Under the pieces are notes generated by a model. That model worked only from the letters and a program-made list of their open reading frames with translations. It had not been told where the DNA came from and searched no databases. A DNA stretch of 64,000 nucleotides from Pseudomonas sp. TH31 (GTDB lineage: Bacteria > Pseudomonadota > Gammaproteobacteria > Pseudomonadales > Pseudomonadaceae): NCBI RefSeq assembly GCF_016650815.1, contig NZ_JAEKEZ010000023.1, forward strand, positions 186,001 through 250,000, given 5' to 3'. This document shows, piece by piece, positions 42,186-51,068 of the stretch. Numbering within the stretch: the first letter of the stretch is position 1; every line of letters starts with the position of its first letter. Position numbers and translations under genes: made by a program.

Positions 42186-43523
42186 ATGATTCGTATGCCT
42201 CTGGCTACCGCCAGTCTGTTGGCCATCGCTATTTCCCTCGCCGGTTGCGGCGAAGGCAAAGACAAGACCGTCGCGCCGCAAGCGCCGACCCCGGCCGCCA
42301 GCGCCGCCGCTGCGCCAGCCGCTGCCGGTAAAGTCGACGAAGCCGCCGCCAAAGCCGTGGTCGCGCATTATGCCGACATGGTTTTCGCTGTTTACAGCGA
42401 TGCCGAATCTACCGCGAAAACCCTGCAGACCGCCGTTGACGCTTTCCTCGCCAAACCGAACGCCGACACCCTGAAAGCTGCTCGAACTGCCTGGATCGCC
42501 GCTCGCGTGCCTTACCTGCAGAGCGAAGTGTTCCGCTTCGGCAACACCATCATCGACGACTGGGAAGGTCAGGTGAACTCCTGGCCACTGGACGAAGGCC
42601 TGATCGACTACGTCGACAAGTCCTATGAACACGCACTGGGTAACCCGGGCGCCACCGCCAACATCATCGCCAACACCGAAATTCAGGTCGGCGAAGACAA
42701 GGTCGACGTCAAAGACATCACCCCGGAAAAACTCGCCAGCCTGAACGAGCTGGGCGGTTCCGAAGCCAACGTTGCCAGCGGCTACCACGCCATCGAATTC
42801 CTGCTGTGGGGCCAGGACCTGAACGGCACCGGCCCTGGCGCGGGCAACCGTCCTGCTTCCGATTACCTGGAAGGCGCCGGCGCAACCGGCGGTCACAACG
42901 ATCGTCGCCGCGCTTACCTGAAAGCCGTGACCCAACTGCTGGTCAGCGACCTGGAAGAAATGGTCGGTAACTGGAAGCCCGACGTGGCCGACAACTACCG
43001 CGCCACCCTGGAAGCCGAGCCTGCCGAAACCGGCCTGCGCAAAATGCTGTTCGGCATGGGCAGCCTGTCCCTGGGCGAACTGGCGGGTGAGCGCATGAAG
43101 GTTTCCCTGGAAGCCAACTCCCCGGAAGACGAACAGGATTGCTTCAGCGACAACACCCACAACTCGCACTTCTACGATGCCAAAGGCATTCGTAACGTGT
43201 ACCTGGGCGAATACACACGTGTCGACGGCACCAAAATGACCGGCGCCAGCCTGTCATCCCTGGTGGCCAAGGCCGACCCGGCTGCCGACAACGCACTGAA
43301 AGCCGACCTGGCTGCCACCGAAGCCAAGATCCAGGTCATGGTCGATCACGCCAACAAGGGTGAGCACTACGACCAGTTGATTGCTGCGGGCAACACCGCC
43401 GGCAACCAGATCGTGCGTGACGCCATAGCGTCGCTGGTCAAGCAGACCGGTTCGATCGAACAAGCCGCAGGCAAACTGGGCATCAGCGACCTGAACCCGG
43501 ACAATGCTGATCACGAGTTCTGA
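42186..43523 (+). CDS. icmP: imelysin-family lipoprotein (IcmP-like)
   Basis: A 445-residue surface or periplasmic protein of the imelysin (M75) family. The N-terminus has a lipobox (ISLAGC) followed by an Ala/Pro-rich linker. The family motif GxHxxE is intact in ASGYHAIEFLLWG, and EFLLWGQDLNGTGPG and ENTEIQVGEDKVDV-type segments follow. The P. aeruginosa homologue was described as an insulin-cleaving protease, but the family is now linked to iron uptake. A Fur-like box lies upstream and a terminator follows. Confidence 0.92.
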   Translation: MIRMPLATASLLAIAISLAGCGEGKDKTVAPQAPTPAASAAAAPAAAGKVDEAAAKAVVAHYADMVFAVYSDAESTAKTLQTAVDAFLAKPNADTLKAARTAWIAARVPYLQSEVFRFGNTIIDDWEGQVNSWPLDEGLIDYVDKSYEHALGNPGATANIIANTEIQVGEDKVDVKDITPEKLASLNELGGSEANVASGYHAIEFLLWGQDLNGTGPGAGNRPASDYLEGAGATGGHNDRRRAYLKAVTQLLVSDLEEMVGNWKPDVADNYRATLEAEPAETGLRKMLFGMGSLSLGELAGERMKVSLEANSPEDEQDCFSDNTHNSHFYDAKGIRNVYLGEYTRVDGTKMTGASLSSLVAKADPAADNALKADLAATEAKIQVMVDHANKGEHYDQLIAAGNTAGNQIVRDAIASLVKQTGSIEQAAGKLGISDLNPDNADHEF

Positions 43524-43548
43524 TCAACGCTGGCTGAGTGACTAAAGA

Positions 43549-43571
43549 GGCGACCTTCGGGTCGCCTTTTT
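43549..43571 (+). terminator. terminator of icmP
   Basis: GGCGACC-TTC-GGGTCGCC followed by TTTTT, 25 bases after the stop. Confidence 0.92.
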
Positions 43572-43575
43572 CATT

Positions 43576-43905
43576 TCAGGGCTGACTGGCTTTCTGGCCC
43601 ACTGTGCCAAACTCGATCGGCGCCTTTATGTAGAACAGGGAAATGTCTTCAGCTTCCAGGCGCTGGAACAGGCGAACCGACTCCTCCTCGGTAATCGCCA
43701 GGCGAATTTCCATGGGCTGATCAGCCAATTCGAACAGATGCGAGGAGTGCAACCGACCGGTATGCCCAAAGCCTTCGATGCCGGTGGTCAGCGTCGCACC
43801 GCGCAACCCCAGCTCCTTGGCCAGATCGACCACCCACTCGCCCAGCATCTTGCCGTGATGACGACGATTCTGTTGGGTAAAGAAAATCACCAGAAAACCA
43901 TTCAC
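43576..43905 (-). CDS. DUF190 family protein
   Basis: A 109-residue soluble PII-like protein: MNGFLVIFFTQQNRRHHGKM opens the domain and GATLTTGIEGFGHTGRLHS with IRLAITEEESV continue it. DUF190 proteins often sit beside ion channels, but none is here. It faces icmP tail-to-tail. Confidence 0.85.
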   Translation of the reverse strand: MNGFLVIFFTQQNRRHHGKMLGEWVVDLAKELGLRGATLTTGIEGFGHTGRLHSSHLFELADQPMEIRLAITEEESVRLFQRLEAEDISLFYIKAPIEFGTVGQKASQP

Positions 43906-44065
43906 GATTGATCTCCCGTCAGCACACTCCCCCTTTATTGAGAATAGGCCGGCATGGGAAAGGTCAGCGACATTTGTGTTGAAACGACTAGCGCTTTCGC
44001 GAGCAAGCTTCGCTTCTGCAGGTGACTGCGTTCTTGCGTGAAAACCTGCCCCACATCAACCAAAC

Positions 44066-44082
44066 GATAATTCCTCTTATTC
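44066..44082. promoter_or_regulatory. degenerate Fur-like site before the di-haem oxidoreductase gene
   Basis: GATAATTCCTCTTATTC partly matches the Fur consensus (GATAAT and TATTC halves). It is 60 bases before the start codon of the next gene. Weak evidence, supported by the iron theme of the neighbours. Confidence 0.35.
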
Positions 44083-44141
44083 AATCCCCCCCGCCCTGTT
44101 AGACTTTGCGCCCTCGTTTTGCTCGTCTTTCAGGAAGTCTG

Positions 44142-45569
44142 ATGCCGTCGTTGTCTCTTCGCTGGTGCACCTTGTTCATGGCCCTGGGCCTGAGTGCCTG
44201 CGATGACGCCCCGCGTTTTACCAAGGCCGAGCCCGGTGAAGCCCGGTCCGGAGGCAGTGCAACAGTGCGCAAGACCGATCAGAATTCATTTTCCCTGCCC
44301 TCCGCCAATCTGCCGCCGTCACGGCGCGTGGATTTCAGCGTCGGCAACAGTTTTTTCCGCAGCCCCTGGGTGATCGCTCCGTCGACCACCACCGCCCGGG
44401 ACGGCCTCGGGCCGTTGTTCAACACCAACGCCTGTCAGGGCTGCCACATCAAGGACGGTCGCGGCCATCCGCCGACGCCTGATTCGCCGAATGCAGTGTC
44501 GATGCTGGTGCGCCTGTCGATTCCCGATGCACCGGCCTACGCCAAGGTCATCGAGCAATTGGGCGTGGTCCCGGAGCCCGTCTACGGCGGCCAGCTCCAG
44601 GACATGTCAGTGCCCGGCGTCGCACCGGAAGGCAAGGTGCGTGTCGATTACACGCCCGTATCCGTGCACTTCAAGGACGGCACTGAAATCGAGCTGCGCA
44701 AACCGAGCCTGAACATCACGCAACTGGGCTATGGCCCGATGCACCCCGACACCCGATTCTCTGCACGTGTCGCCCCACCGATGATCGGCCTCGGCCTGCT
44801 CGAAGCGATTCCCGAAGAAGCCATTCTGGCCAATGCCACGGCTCAGGCAAAAGACAACAACGGCGTCGCCGGCCGCCCGAACCAGGTGTGGGACGACGCC
44901 CAACACAAAACCGTCCTCGGCCGATTTGGCTGGAAAGCCGGGCAACCGAACCTCAATCAGCAAAATGTTCACGCGTTCTCGGGTGATATGGGCCTGACCA
45001 CCAGCCTGCGCCCGTTCGATGACTGCACCGGCGCACAAACCGCCTGCAAGCAGGCACCCAACGGCGGTGGCCCGGATGGCGAGCCGGAAGTCAGCGACAA
45101 TATTCTGCGACTGGTGCTGTTCTACAGCCGAAACCTCGCCGTCCCGGCCCGCCGCGATGTCAGTTCGCCGCAAGTACTGGCCGGCAAGAATCTGTTTTTC
45201 CAGGCCGGATGCCAGTCCTGTCACACGCCCAGATACACCACTGCCGCCAATGCCGCAGAACCTGAACTGGCCAATCAAGTGATTCGTCCCTACAGCGACC
45301 TGCTGCTGCATGACATGGGCGACGGCCTGGCGGACCACCGCACTGAATTCAAGGCCAGTGGCCGCGACTGGCGCACCCCGCCGTTGTGGGGCATTGGCCT
45401 GACGCAAGCGGTCAGTGGCCACACCCAGTTTTTGCACGACGGCCGCGCCCGCAACCTGCTCGAGGCCGTGCTCTGGCATGGCGGCGAAGCGAGCGCCGCG
45501 CAGCAACAGGTTTTGTCTTTCAATGCCGAGCAGCGCGCTGCGTTGCTGGCGTTTTTGAATTCTCTTTAA
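44142..45569 (+). CDS. di-haem oxidoreductase (DHOR, DUF1111)
   Basis: A 475-residue exported lipoprotein (lipobox LGLSAC) of the thiol-oxidoreductase/DHOR family. Two c-type haem sites are visible: NACQGCHIKDGRGHPP (about residue 95) and GCQSCHTPRY (about residue 355). DGLGPLFNTNACQGC and HDMGDGLADHRTEFKASGRDWRTPPLWG are family hallmarks. It heads a three-gene run with an imelysin and a DUF1513 protein, a known iron-associated grouping. ATG 44142 follows AGGAAG. Confidence 0.93.
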   Translation: MPSLSLRWCTLFMALGLSACDDAPRFTKAEPGEARSGGSATVRKTDQNSFSLPSANLPPSRRVDFSVGNSFFRSPWVIAPSTTTARDGLGPLFNTNACQGCHIKDGRGHPPTPDSPNAVSMLVRLSIPDAPAYAKVIEQLGVVPEPVYGGQLQDMSVPGVAPEGKVRVDYTPVSVHFKDGTEIELRKPSLNITQLGYGPMHPDTRFSARVAPPMIGLGLLEAIPEEAILANATAQAKDNNGVAGRPNQVWDDAQHKTVLGRFGWKAGQPNLNQQNVHAFSGDMGLTTSLRPFDDCTGAQTACKQAPNGGGPDGEPEVSDNILRLVLFYSRNLAVPARRDVSSPQVLAGKNLFFQAGCQSCHTPRYTTAANAAEPELANQVIRPYSDLLLHDMGDGLADHRTEFKASGRDWRTPPLWGIGLTQAVSGHTQFLHDGRARNLLEAVLWHGGEASAAQQQVLSFNAEQRAALLAFLNSL

Positions 45570-45598
45570 ACACCTTATAAAAGAATCGGGAGCCCGAC

Positions 45599-46663
45599 AT
45601 GTTCCGTCCCAAATTGTTGTTCACCAGCCTTGCAGCGCTCGCCCTGGGCGCCTGCTCGCCGCAGGACCCGCAAGCCGTTACCTCGGCGGCCATCGCCAAG
45701 CAAGTGATCCTGCCGACCTACAGCCGCTGGGTTGAAGCCGACCGCCAACTGGCCGTCAGCGCCTTGGCGTTCTGCGAAGGCAAGGAAAACCTCGACACCG
45801 CCCGTGCCGATTTCCTCCATGCGCAGAAAGCCTGGGCCGAGCTGCAACCGTTGTTGATCGGGCCGCTGGCCGAGGGCAACCGTTCGTGGCAAGTGCAGTT
45901 CTGGCCGGACAAGAAAAACCTGGTCGGTCGTCAGGTCGAGCAATTGGTCACCGCCCAGCCGCAGATCGATGCCGCTGCGTTGGCCAAATCGAGCGTGGTG
46001 GTTCAGGGACTGTCGGCTTACGAATACATCCTGTTCGACAGCAAAATCGACATGGCCGACGCCACCCAGAAAGCCAAATACTGCCCGCTGCTGAGCGCCA
46101 TCGGCGAGCGTCAGAAGCAACTGGCCGAAGAGATCCTGTCGCGCTGGAACACCACCGACGGCATGCTCGCGCAAATGAGCAAGTTCCCGAATCAGCGCTA
46201 CGCCGACTCCCACGAAGCGATCGCCGATCTGCTGCGCGTGCAGGTCACGGCACTCGACACCCTGAAGAAAAAACTCGGCACGCCGATGGGTCGCCAAACC
46301 AAAGGTATCCCGCAGCCATTCCAGGCTGATGCCTGGCGTAGCCAGTCGTCGTTGCAAGGGCTGGAAGCCAGCCTCGCTGCGGCGCGAACCGTCTGGGTCG
46401 GGGTCGATAACAAAGGCCTGCGCGGCCTGTTGCCGAGCGAGCAGAAACCGTTGGCCGACAAGATCGACGCCGCCTACGCCGCCTCGCTCAAACTGTTCGC
46501 CAGCAACCAGCGCTCGCTGACCGAAATGCTCGGCGACGATGCCGGTCGCCAGCAACTCAACGATCTCTACGACAGCCTCAACGTCGTCCATCGCCTGCAC
46601 GAAGGCGAACTGGCCAAGGCGCTGGGCATTCAACTGGGCTTCAACGCCAACGACGGTGACTGA
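45599..46663 (+). CDS. second imelysin-family lipoprotein
   Basis: A 354-residue lipoprotein (lipobox LALGAC) with an imelysin-like helical domain. The motif position reads QGLSAYEYILFD, so the His of GxHxxE is replaced by Ser while the Glu remains. It may thus bind a different metal or act as a pseudo-enzyme. It lies 30 bases after the di-haem gene and its stop abuts the next gene. Confidence 0.9.
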   Translation: MFRPKLLFTSLAALALGACSPQDPQAVTSAAIAKQVILPTYSRWVEADRQLAVSALAFCEGKENLDTARADFLHAQKAWAELQPLLIGPLAEGNRSWQVQFWPDKKNLVGRQVEQLVTAQPQIDAAALAKSSVVVQGLSAYEYILFDSKIDMADATQKAKYCPLLSAIGERQKQLAEEILSRWNTTDGMLAQMSKFPNQRYADSHEAIADLLRVQVTALDTLKKKLGTPMGRQTKGIPQPFQADAWRSQSSLQGLEASLAAARTVWVGVDNKGLRGLLPSEQKPLADKIDAAYAASLKLFASNQRSLTEMLGDDAGRQQLNDLYDSLNVVHRLHEGELAKALGIQLGFNANDGD

Positions 46664-46677
46664 TGAGGGCGAGTGCC

Positions 46678-47778
46678 ATGCTGCGACGTCAGGCTCTGAC
46701 TTTAGGTAGTTTGCTGCTGGGAGCAGTGACACTGGGCGGCTGGACGCTGTTCAAGCAAAAGGACAAGAGCCCGCTGCTGCTGTCGGCGCGGGACGATACC
46801 GATGGCAAGCATTACGCCGTCGGCTATCGGCTGGACGGCACCCGGGTGTTCGCCACTCAGGTCGGCCAGCGTTGCCACGACATCATCAATCACCCGACGC
46901 TGCTGGTGGCGCTGTTTGTCGCCCGTCGTCCAGGTACCGAGAGTTACCTGGTCGACCTGCGCGACGGCACGCTGCTGCAAACCGTGACCTCGCAGCCGAA
47001 CCGGCATTTCTACGGGCACGCGGTGATTCACAAGGACGGCGAGTGGTTGTACGCCACCGAAAACGACACCCTCGATCCGGGTCGCGGTGTGCTGGGTGTG
47101 TATAAGTTCGAAGGTGAGCGACTTATCCACAGCGGCGAGATCTCCACCCACGGCGTCGGTCCGCATCAAGTGTCGTGGATGCCCGACGGCGAAACCCTGG
47201 TGGTGGCCAACGGCGGGATTCGCACCGAGGCTGAAAGCCGGGTCGAGATGAACCTCAACGCCATGGAACCAAGCCTGGTGCTGATGCAGCGCGACGGTAC
47301 GTTGTTGAGCAAGGAAACCCTCGCCCAACCGATGAACAGCGTGCGCCACCTGGGGATTGCCAGCGACGGCACCATCGTCGCCGGCCAGCAATTCATGGGG
47401 CCGTCCCACGAGTCATCGGAGCTGTTGGCGATCAAGCGTCCGGGCCAGCCGTTCGTGGCGTTCCCGGTGCCGGAGCATCAGTTGCAGGCCATGGGACACT
47501 ACACCGCCAGCGTCTCGGTGCACAGCGAACTGCGCCTGGTCGCGCTGACGGCACCCTCGGGTAACCGGTTTTTTATCTGGGACCTGGACAGCGGCGAAGT
47601 GCGCCTGGACGCGCCACTGCCGGATTGCGCCGGGGTGGGTGCAGTGGCCGACGGGTTTGTCGTGACGTCGGGTCAGGGCCGTTGCCGGTACTACGATTGT
47701 CGCCAGAGCGATCTGGTTGCAAAACCGCTGGAACTGCCGGCGGGGCTCTGGGATAACCACCTTCACCTGATGACGTAA
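46678..47778 (+). CDS. DUF1513 beta-propeller-like protein
   Basis: A 366-residue exported protein. MLRRQALTLGSLLLGAV looks like a twin-arginine signal. The remainder has WD/SMP-like repeat character (GHAVIHKDGEWLYATENDT, GPHQVSWMPDGETLVVANGG), typical of DUF1513, often found with imelysins and di-haem enzymes. ATG 46678 has GAGGGCGAG behind it; ATG 46663 overlapping the previous stop would add five residues and is possible. Confidence 0.88.
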   Translation: MLRRQALTLGSLLLGAVTLGGWTLFKQKDKSPLLLSARDDTDGKHYAVGYRLDGTRVFATQVGQRCHDIINHPTLLVALFVARRPGTESYLVDLRDGTLLQTVTSQPNRHFYGHAVIHKDGEWLYATENDTLDPGRGVLGVYKFEGERLIHSGEISTHGVGPHQVSWMPDGETLVVANGGIRTEAESRVEMNLNAMEPSLVLMQRDGTLLSKETLAQPMNSVRHLGIASDGTIVAGQQFMGPSHESSELLAIKRPGQPFVAFPVPEHQLQAMGHYTASVSVHSELRLVALTAPSGNRFFIWDLDSGEVRLDAPLPDCAGVGAVADGFVVTSGQGRCRYYDCRQSDLVAKPLELPAGLWDNHLHLMT

Positions 47779-47782
47779 ACCG

Positions 47783-47887
47783 TCAAAAGATCGCAGCCTT
47801 CGGCAGCTCCTACGGAAATCGCTTTATCCGTTGTTACGTGTGAACCCGGTCCTGTAGGAGCTGCCGAAGGCTGCGATCTTTTGATCT
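47783..47887. repeat. REP pair (CTGCCGAAGGCTGCGATC type)
   Basis: TCAAAAGATCGCAGCCTTCG and GTAGGAGCTGCCGAAGGCTG arms separated by a 38-base centre. Follows the DUF1513 stop. Confidence 0.9.
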
Positions 47888-47920
47888 CAAAAAAGGCCTC
47901 GCATTTGCGAAGCCTTTTAT
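47888..47920. terminator. bidirectional terminator
   Basis: AAAAGGC-C-TCGC and GCGA-A-GCCTTTT form a stem with one mismatch and A/T flanks; it lies between the convergent DUF1513 and small-protein genes. Confidence 0.7.
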
Positions 47921-47936
47921 TTGGGCTTTAGTGTAT

Positions 47937-48164
47937 TCAACTCTGCGGCCTCAATCCCTGAGACATCCCGAACATGAACAACAGCAAATCATGGTCAGGC
48001 TGGGACGCCACGGCGGCTTTCGCAACCCGTGGCAATGCGCAGTGAGCGTCACCGTTCGCTGCGCTGAGGACTTGTGTGCGTGGCTGCTCCCAGGCCGCCA
48101 CCGCCAACGAAGCAACTGCCAAGGCTCCTACCAGGAACAAACCTCGTGCAATTTCGAGTTTCAT
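47937..48164 (-). CDS. small exported protein (PA4377-like position)
   Basis: A 75-residue protein with an N-terminal hydrophobic segment (about 8-24, GLFLVGALAVASLAVAA) and a short polar remainder ending HDLLLFMFGMSQGLRPQS. It begins two bases after the kinase stop, with AAAGG as ribosome site, so it is the last gene of a minus-strand run. No domain recognised. Confidence 0.65.
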   Translation of the reverse strand: MKLEIARGLFLVGALAVASLAVAAWEQPRTQVLSAANGDAHCALPRVAKAAVASQPDHDLLLFMFGMSQGLRPQS

Positions 48165-48166
48165 CG

Positions 48167-48880
48167 CTATAAACCTTTGATAGAGCTGCCAAACGCCTTC
48201 TCGTAAAAGTAGACCAGATTCTTCCAGTCTGTATCGCTGAACGACGAGTGGCGACGCAGTTGCTTCAGGTCATGGGCGGCGGCGCGCTGAGCGGTCAAAC
48301 GCTGCCGGCACTTCTCCAGATCGATCAAGGCCACTTCAACGGTCGCCGCTTCACCTTCGCCTGTCACCCGCACAAATACGTGCTTGATGTAGATGCAGCT
48401 GTGCTGCCAGCGCCCTTTGTGCATGCGGGCCAGGTTCTCGGCCAGCTCCTTGAGGACGCGCTCGTGCACCGTCTCGCCATGCCGCTCGCGACCGCCACCG
48501 GCGTACCAGTGTTCGATTTCCTCGAAGCCGTCCAAGGACTTGGTGACCAGCAAGGCACGCCATTTGTGCACCGGGTCACGCTGAGCGCCGCAGAACACCA
48601 TTTCCGGTACCCGCACGCCCAACGACGTCAGACCGATCAACGCATCACGCTCGCGTAACACCGTCGGCCGGCCGAAGGGGTGCAACCCACTGCGATAGAT
48701 ATGCCCGGTCTGACGCTTTACATACAGCAGTTGTCCGCCGCTGCCCATGACGCGCTGCACGCCACTTTCCCCACCGCGTCGGACGTTGGGTTCTTCTACC
48801 CACTCACCGCGCTGATTCCAGAAATAGTCGAAGCGGTCCTGGGGAGCGACTTCCGTTTCTGCTGCACATTGCACTGCCAT
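48167..48880 (-). CDS. lipopolysaccharide kinase, InaA family
   Basis: A 237-residue small protein-kinase-like enzyme expected to phosphorylate LPS core sugars at the inner membrane face. Kinase features include the Lys in QLLYVKRQTG, ENLARMHKGRWQHSCIYIKH (HxD-like region with H instead) and VALIDLEKCRQRL (DLEK metal site). ATG 48880 follows GAGG; the upstream in-frame 48922 start lies in the methyltransferase gene. Four bases separate it from the methyltransferase stop. Part of the ColRS-linked envelope cluster. Confidence 0.9.
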   Translation of the reverse strand: MAVQCAAETEVAPQDRFDYFWNQRGEWVEEPNVRRGGESGVQRVMGSGGQLLYVKRQTGHIYRSGLHPFGRPTVLRERDALIGLTSLGVRVPEMVFCGAQRDPVHKWRALLVTKSLDGFEEIEHWYAGGGRERHGETVHERVLKELAENLARMHKGRWQHSCIYIKHVFVRVTGEGEAATVEVALIDLEKCRQRLTAQRAAAHDLKQLRRHSSFSDTDWKNLVYFYEKAFGSSIKGL

Positions 48881-48884
48881 CCTG

Positions 48885-49553
48885 TTACCTCTTGCGTAAT
48901 ACGTAAACCCGCCACATGGCATAGAGCGGTAAAAAATCCAGTTGTTCCTGAATGCGGAACCCCGCTTGTTCGAATTCCTTTTCTACCGTGGCAGCCGGTA
49001 GCACAAACCGGTTTTGGTAACCTTCCTGCCCGCGCGCTTTCTCGGCGCGCTTGCGTTTCCAGGCCTTGAAGTTGCCGTCCACCCACAGCGAAATGATCAC
49101 GCTGTCACGGGTGACACGCTGGAACTCGCGCAAAATGGCCAGTCGGTGTTCGGCTTCCCCGATGTGATGGAGCAAACGCATGCAAAAAATACTGTCCACG
49201 GCGTTATCAGGCAAAGCAATGTCGAAGGCTGAAGTGTGCAAGGGTTGTACCCGCTTTACCACTTCGGCTGGTTGCGACTGGGTCGCAATTTTCAACATTG
49301 ATTCGGAGTTGTCGGCTCCGATAATCACGCGGTTGTGTTTTTCTGCCAGCAACGGCCAGAAACGCCCGGCACCGGAGGGTAAATCGAGAACCAGCCCAGG
49401 CTCACCGGCCAGCGCCAACGCCTTGCGGGCCAGTTGCTCGTCACGCCAGTGGGACAATCGGCGACCGAGACCTTCCTTATGCTTGCGCAAGTATTTTTGC
49501 GCGTGCTGATCGTCGTACTTCTCGGAAAAATCCAGTTTGGTCGGGCCGGCCAT
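48885..49553 (-). CDS. class I SAM-dependent methyltransferase
   Basis: A 222-residue methyltransferase. The SAM site is in LVLDLPSGAGRFWPLLA with D in IIGADNSESML, and IFCMRLLHHI is the post-motif region. ATG 49553 follows AGGAG; the longer frame start lacks one. It is first in the run methyltransferase-kinase-small protein, matching PA4379-PA4377 from memory. Its substrate is probably a cell-envelope component, inferred from the neighbours. Confidence 0.9.
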   Translation of the reverse strand: MAGPTKLDFSEKYDDQHAQKYLRKHKEGLGRRLSHWRDEQLARKALALAGEPGLVLDLPSGAGRFWPLLAEKHNRVIIGADNSESMLKIATQSQPAEVVKRVQPLHTSAFDIALPDNAVDSIFCMRLLHHIGEAEHRLAILREFQRVTRDSVIISLWVDGNFKAWKRKRAEKARGQEGYQNRFVLPAATVEKEFEQAGFRIQEQLDFLPLYAMWRVYVLRKR

Positions 49554-49700
49554 TATCAAAATCTCCTGAGCTGCTGATGACAACCACCTTAGGTAGCGCC
49601 GTGTCGGCTTCAGGTCATGACTTTGTGAAATTTTCATTGTGTAAAAGCATGAAGTATTTCAGGGTTTTACAGGGTAAAGAAGATGGCGGAGGGCCACCCT

Positions 49701-49780
49701 GAAAAGATCGCAGCCTTCGGCAGCTCCTACAATATGTACGCCGTCCCAATGTAGGAGCTGCCGAAGGCTGCGATCTTTTT
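49701..49780. repeat. REP pair (CTGCCGAAGGCTGCGATC type)
   Basis: AAAAGATCGCAGCCTTCGGC and GTAGGAGCTGCCGAAGGCTG around TACAATATGTACGCCGTCCC. Between colS and the methyltransferase. Confidence 0.9.
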
Positions 49781-49787
49781 GGGCCTG

Positions 49788-51068
49788 CTACGCTCGGGGC
49801 TGACTCAACTCGACCTCAAAGCGACAACCATTAGGCTCCATGGTGGTCAGGCTAACGGTCCAACCCTGGTTCTCACAGATCCGCTGCACCAGCGAAAGGC
49901 CCAGGCCCAGGCCTTCGCCACGCTTCTCGCTGCCCCGCACGAAGGGCTCGAACATTGCCTCGCGCTTCTCTTCGGGAATCCCGACGCCGCTGTCCTCGAC
50001 CCTGAACCCGCTGGCCGTGACGGTTAGACGAATGAAGCCGTGTTCGGTGTAGTGCAGCGCATTGCGCAACAGGTTGCCCATCACGGCATGCAGCAGCGTT
50101 GCGTTGTAGCCGTTGCCTGGCGGATTGCCCGGCTCGAAGCTCAGTATCAGTCCCTTGGACTCGATCGGCTCGCGCCAAAGACCCAGCAGTCCTTCGGCGA
50201 CCTGGCTGACCGTCTGCTGGGGCGACATGCTGGCGTCTTCGCGCTGGGCGCGGGCGAGCATCAGAAAGGTCTGCACCAGTTCGCGCATTTCCTCACAGGC
50301 CCGGCCGATTCGCTCGACCTGGGCGCGCCCGCGCTGGTCGATGCCGGGGTTCTCCAGCAGCAGTTCACAGGAACTGGCCAGAACCATCAGCGGGGTGCGC
50401 AATTCATGACTCACGTCACTGGTAAACAAGCGCTCACGGGTCAAGGCCTGGCGCAGGCGACCCAGCGTGGCGTCGAAGGCTACCGCCAGCTCACCCACTT
50501 CATCGGCCGCGTAGTCCGGCGCCAGCGGTGGCGCCAAACCCAGCAACTGATCGCGGTGGCGAACCTGACGGGCCAGCCGCACCACAGGCGCCATGACTTT
50601 GCGCGCCAGGATCCAGCCGAGAAATACCGCCAGCGCCAGGCTCAGCACGAAGCCCACCAGCACCACGGCAAATAGCACTCGCTCACGCTCTTCGAAATCA
50701 CTCTGGTCTTGCAGCAGCACGTAACGGCGACCGTCGACGATCTCGACCATCGCGTGATACGACAGGTGTTCGCGAAAGACTTCGTGAAAACCGGAGTCCA
50801 GGTGGCGCAGATCCTTGGGTAACTCGAAGTCGCCTTTGCCACCGCTGAAATAGAACAGTTGGTCAGGCTCCGGGCGGTGGCTCCAGTCCGAGACACTGTC
50901 CATCAGCAACAGGCGCTGCAAATCGCCACCCAGCCCTGCCGAAATCAGCTTCTCTTCCACCAGGTGCACGGTCGCCACGATGCCCATTGCGAAGGCCCCG
51001 GCGACCAATGCGCTCATCAGCGCAAAGGCAATGATGATCCGCTGAGCGAGGCTCTGCTTAAACTCCAT
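49788..51068 (-). CDS. colS: sensor histidine kinase ColS
   Basis: A 426-residue membrane sensor reported to respond to metals such as zinc and iron. It has helix 1 (about 11-33), a periplasmic domain (about 34-135), helix 2 (about 137-157), HAMP, a HisKA domain with SHELRTPLMVLASSC, and the ATPase motifs NLLRNALHY, DSGVGIPEEK and GEGLGLGLSL. In the periplasmic domain H35 and E38 (VHLVEE), E96 and E126/E129 are present. ATG 51068 overlaps the colR stop by 11 bases. The family in Pseudomonas protects the membrane under stress. Confidence 0.92.
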   Translation of the reverse strand: MEFKQSLAQRIIIAFALMSALVAGAFAMGIVATVHLVEEKLISAGLGGDLQRLLLMDSVSDWSHRPEPDQLFYFSGGKGDFELPKDLRHLDSGFHEVFREHLSYHAMVEIVDGRRYVLLQDQSDFEERERVLFAVVLVGFVLSLALAVFLGWILARKVMAPVVRLARQVRHRDQLLGLAPPLAPDYAADEVGELAVAFDATLGRLRQALTRERLFTSDVSHELRTPLMVLASSCELLLENPGIDQRGRAQVERIGRACEEMRELVQTFLMLARAQREDASMSPQQTVSQVAEGLLGLWREPIESKGLILSFEPGNPPGNGYNATLLHAVMGNLLRNALHYTEHGFIRLTVTASGFRVEDSGVGIPEEKREAMFEPFVRGSEKRGEGLGLGLSLVQRICENQGWTVSLTTMEPNGCRFEVELSQPRA

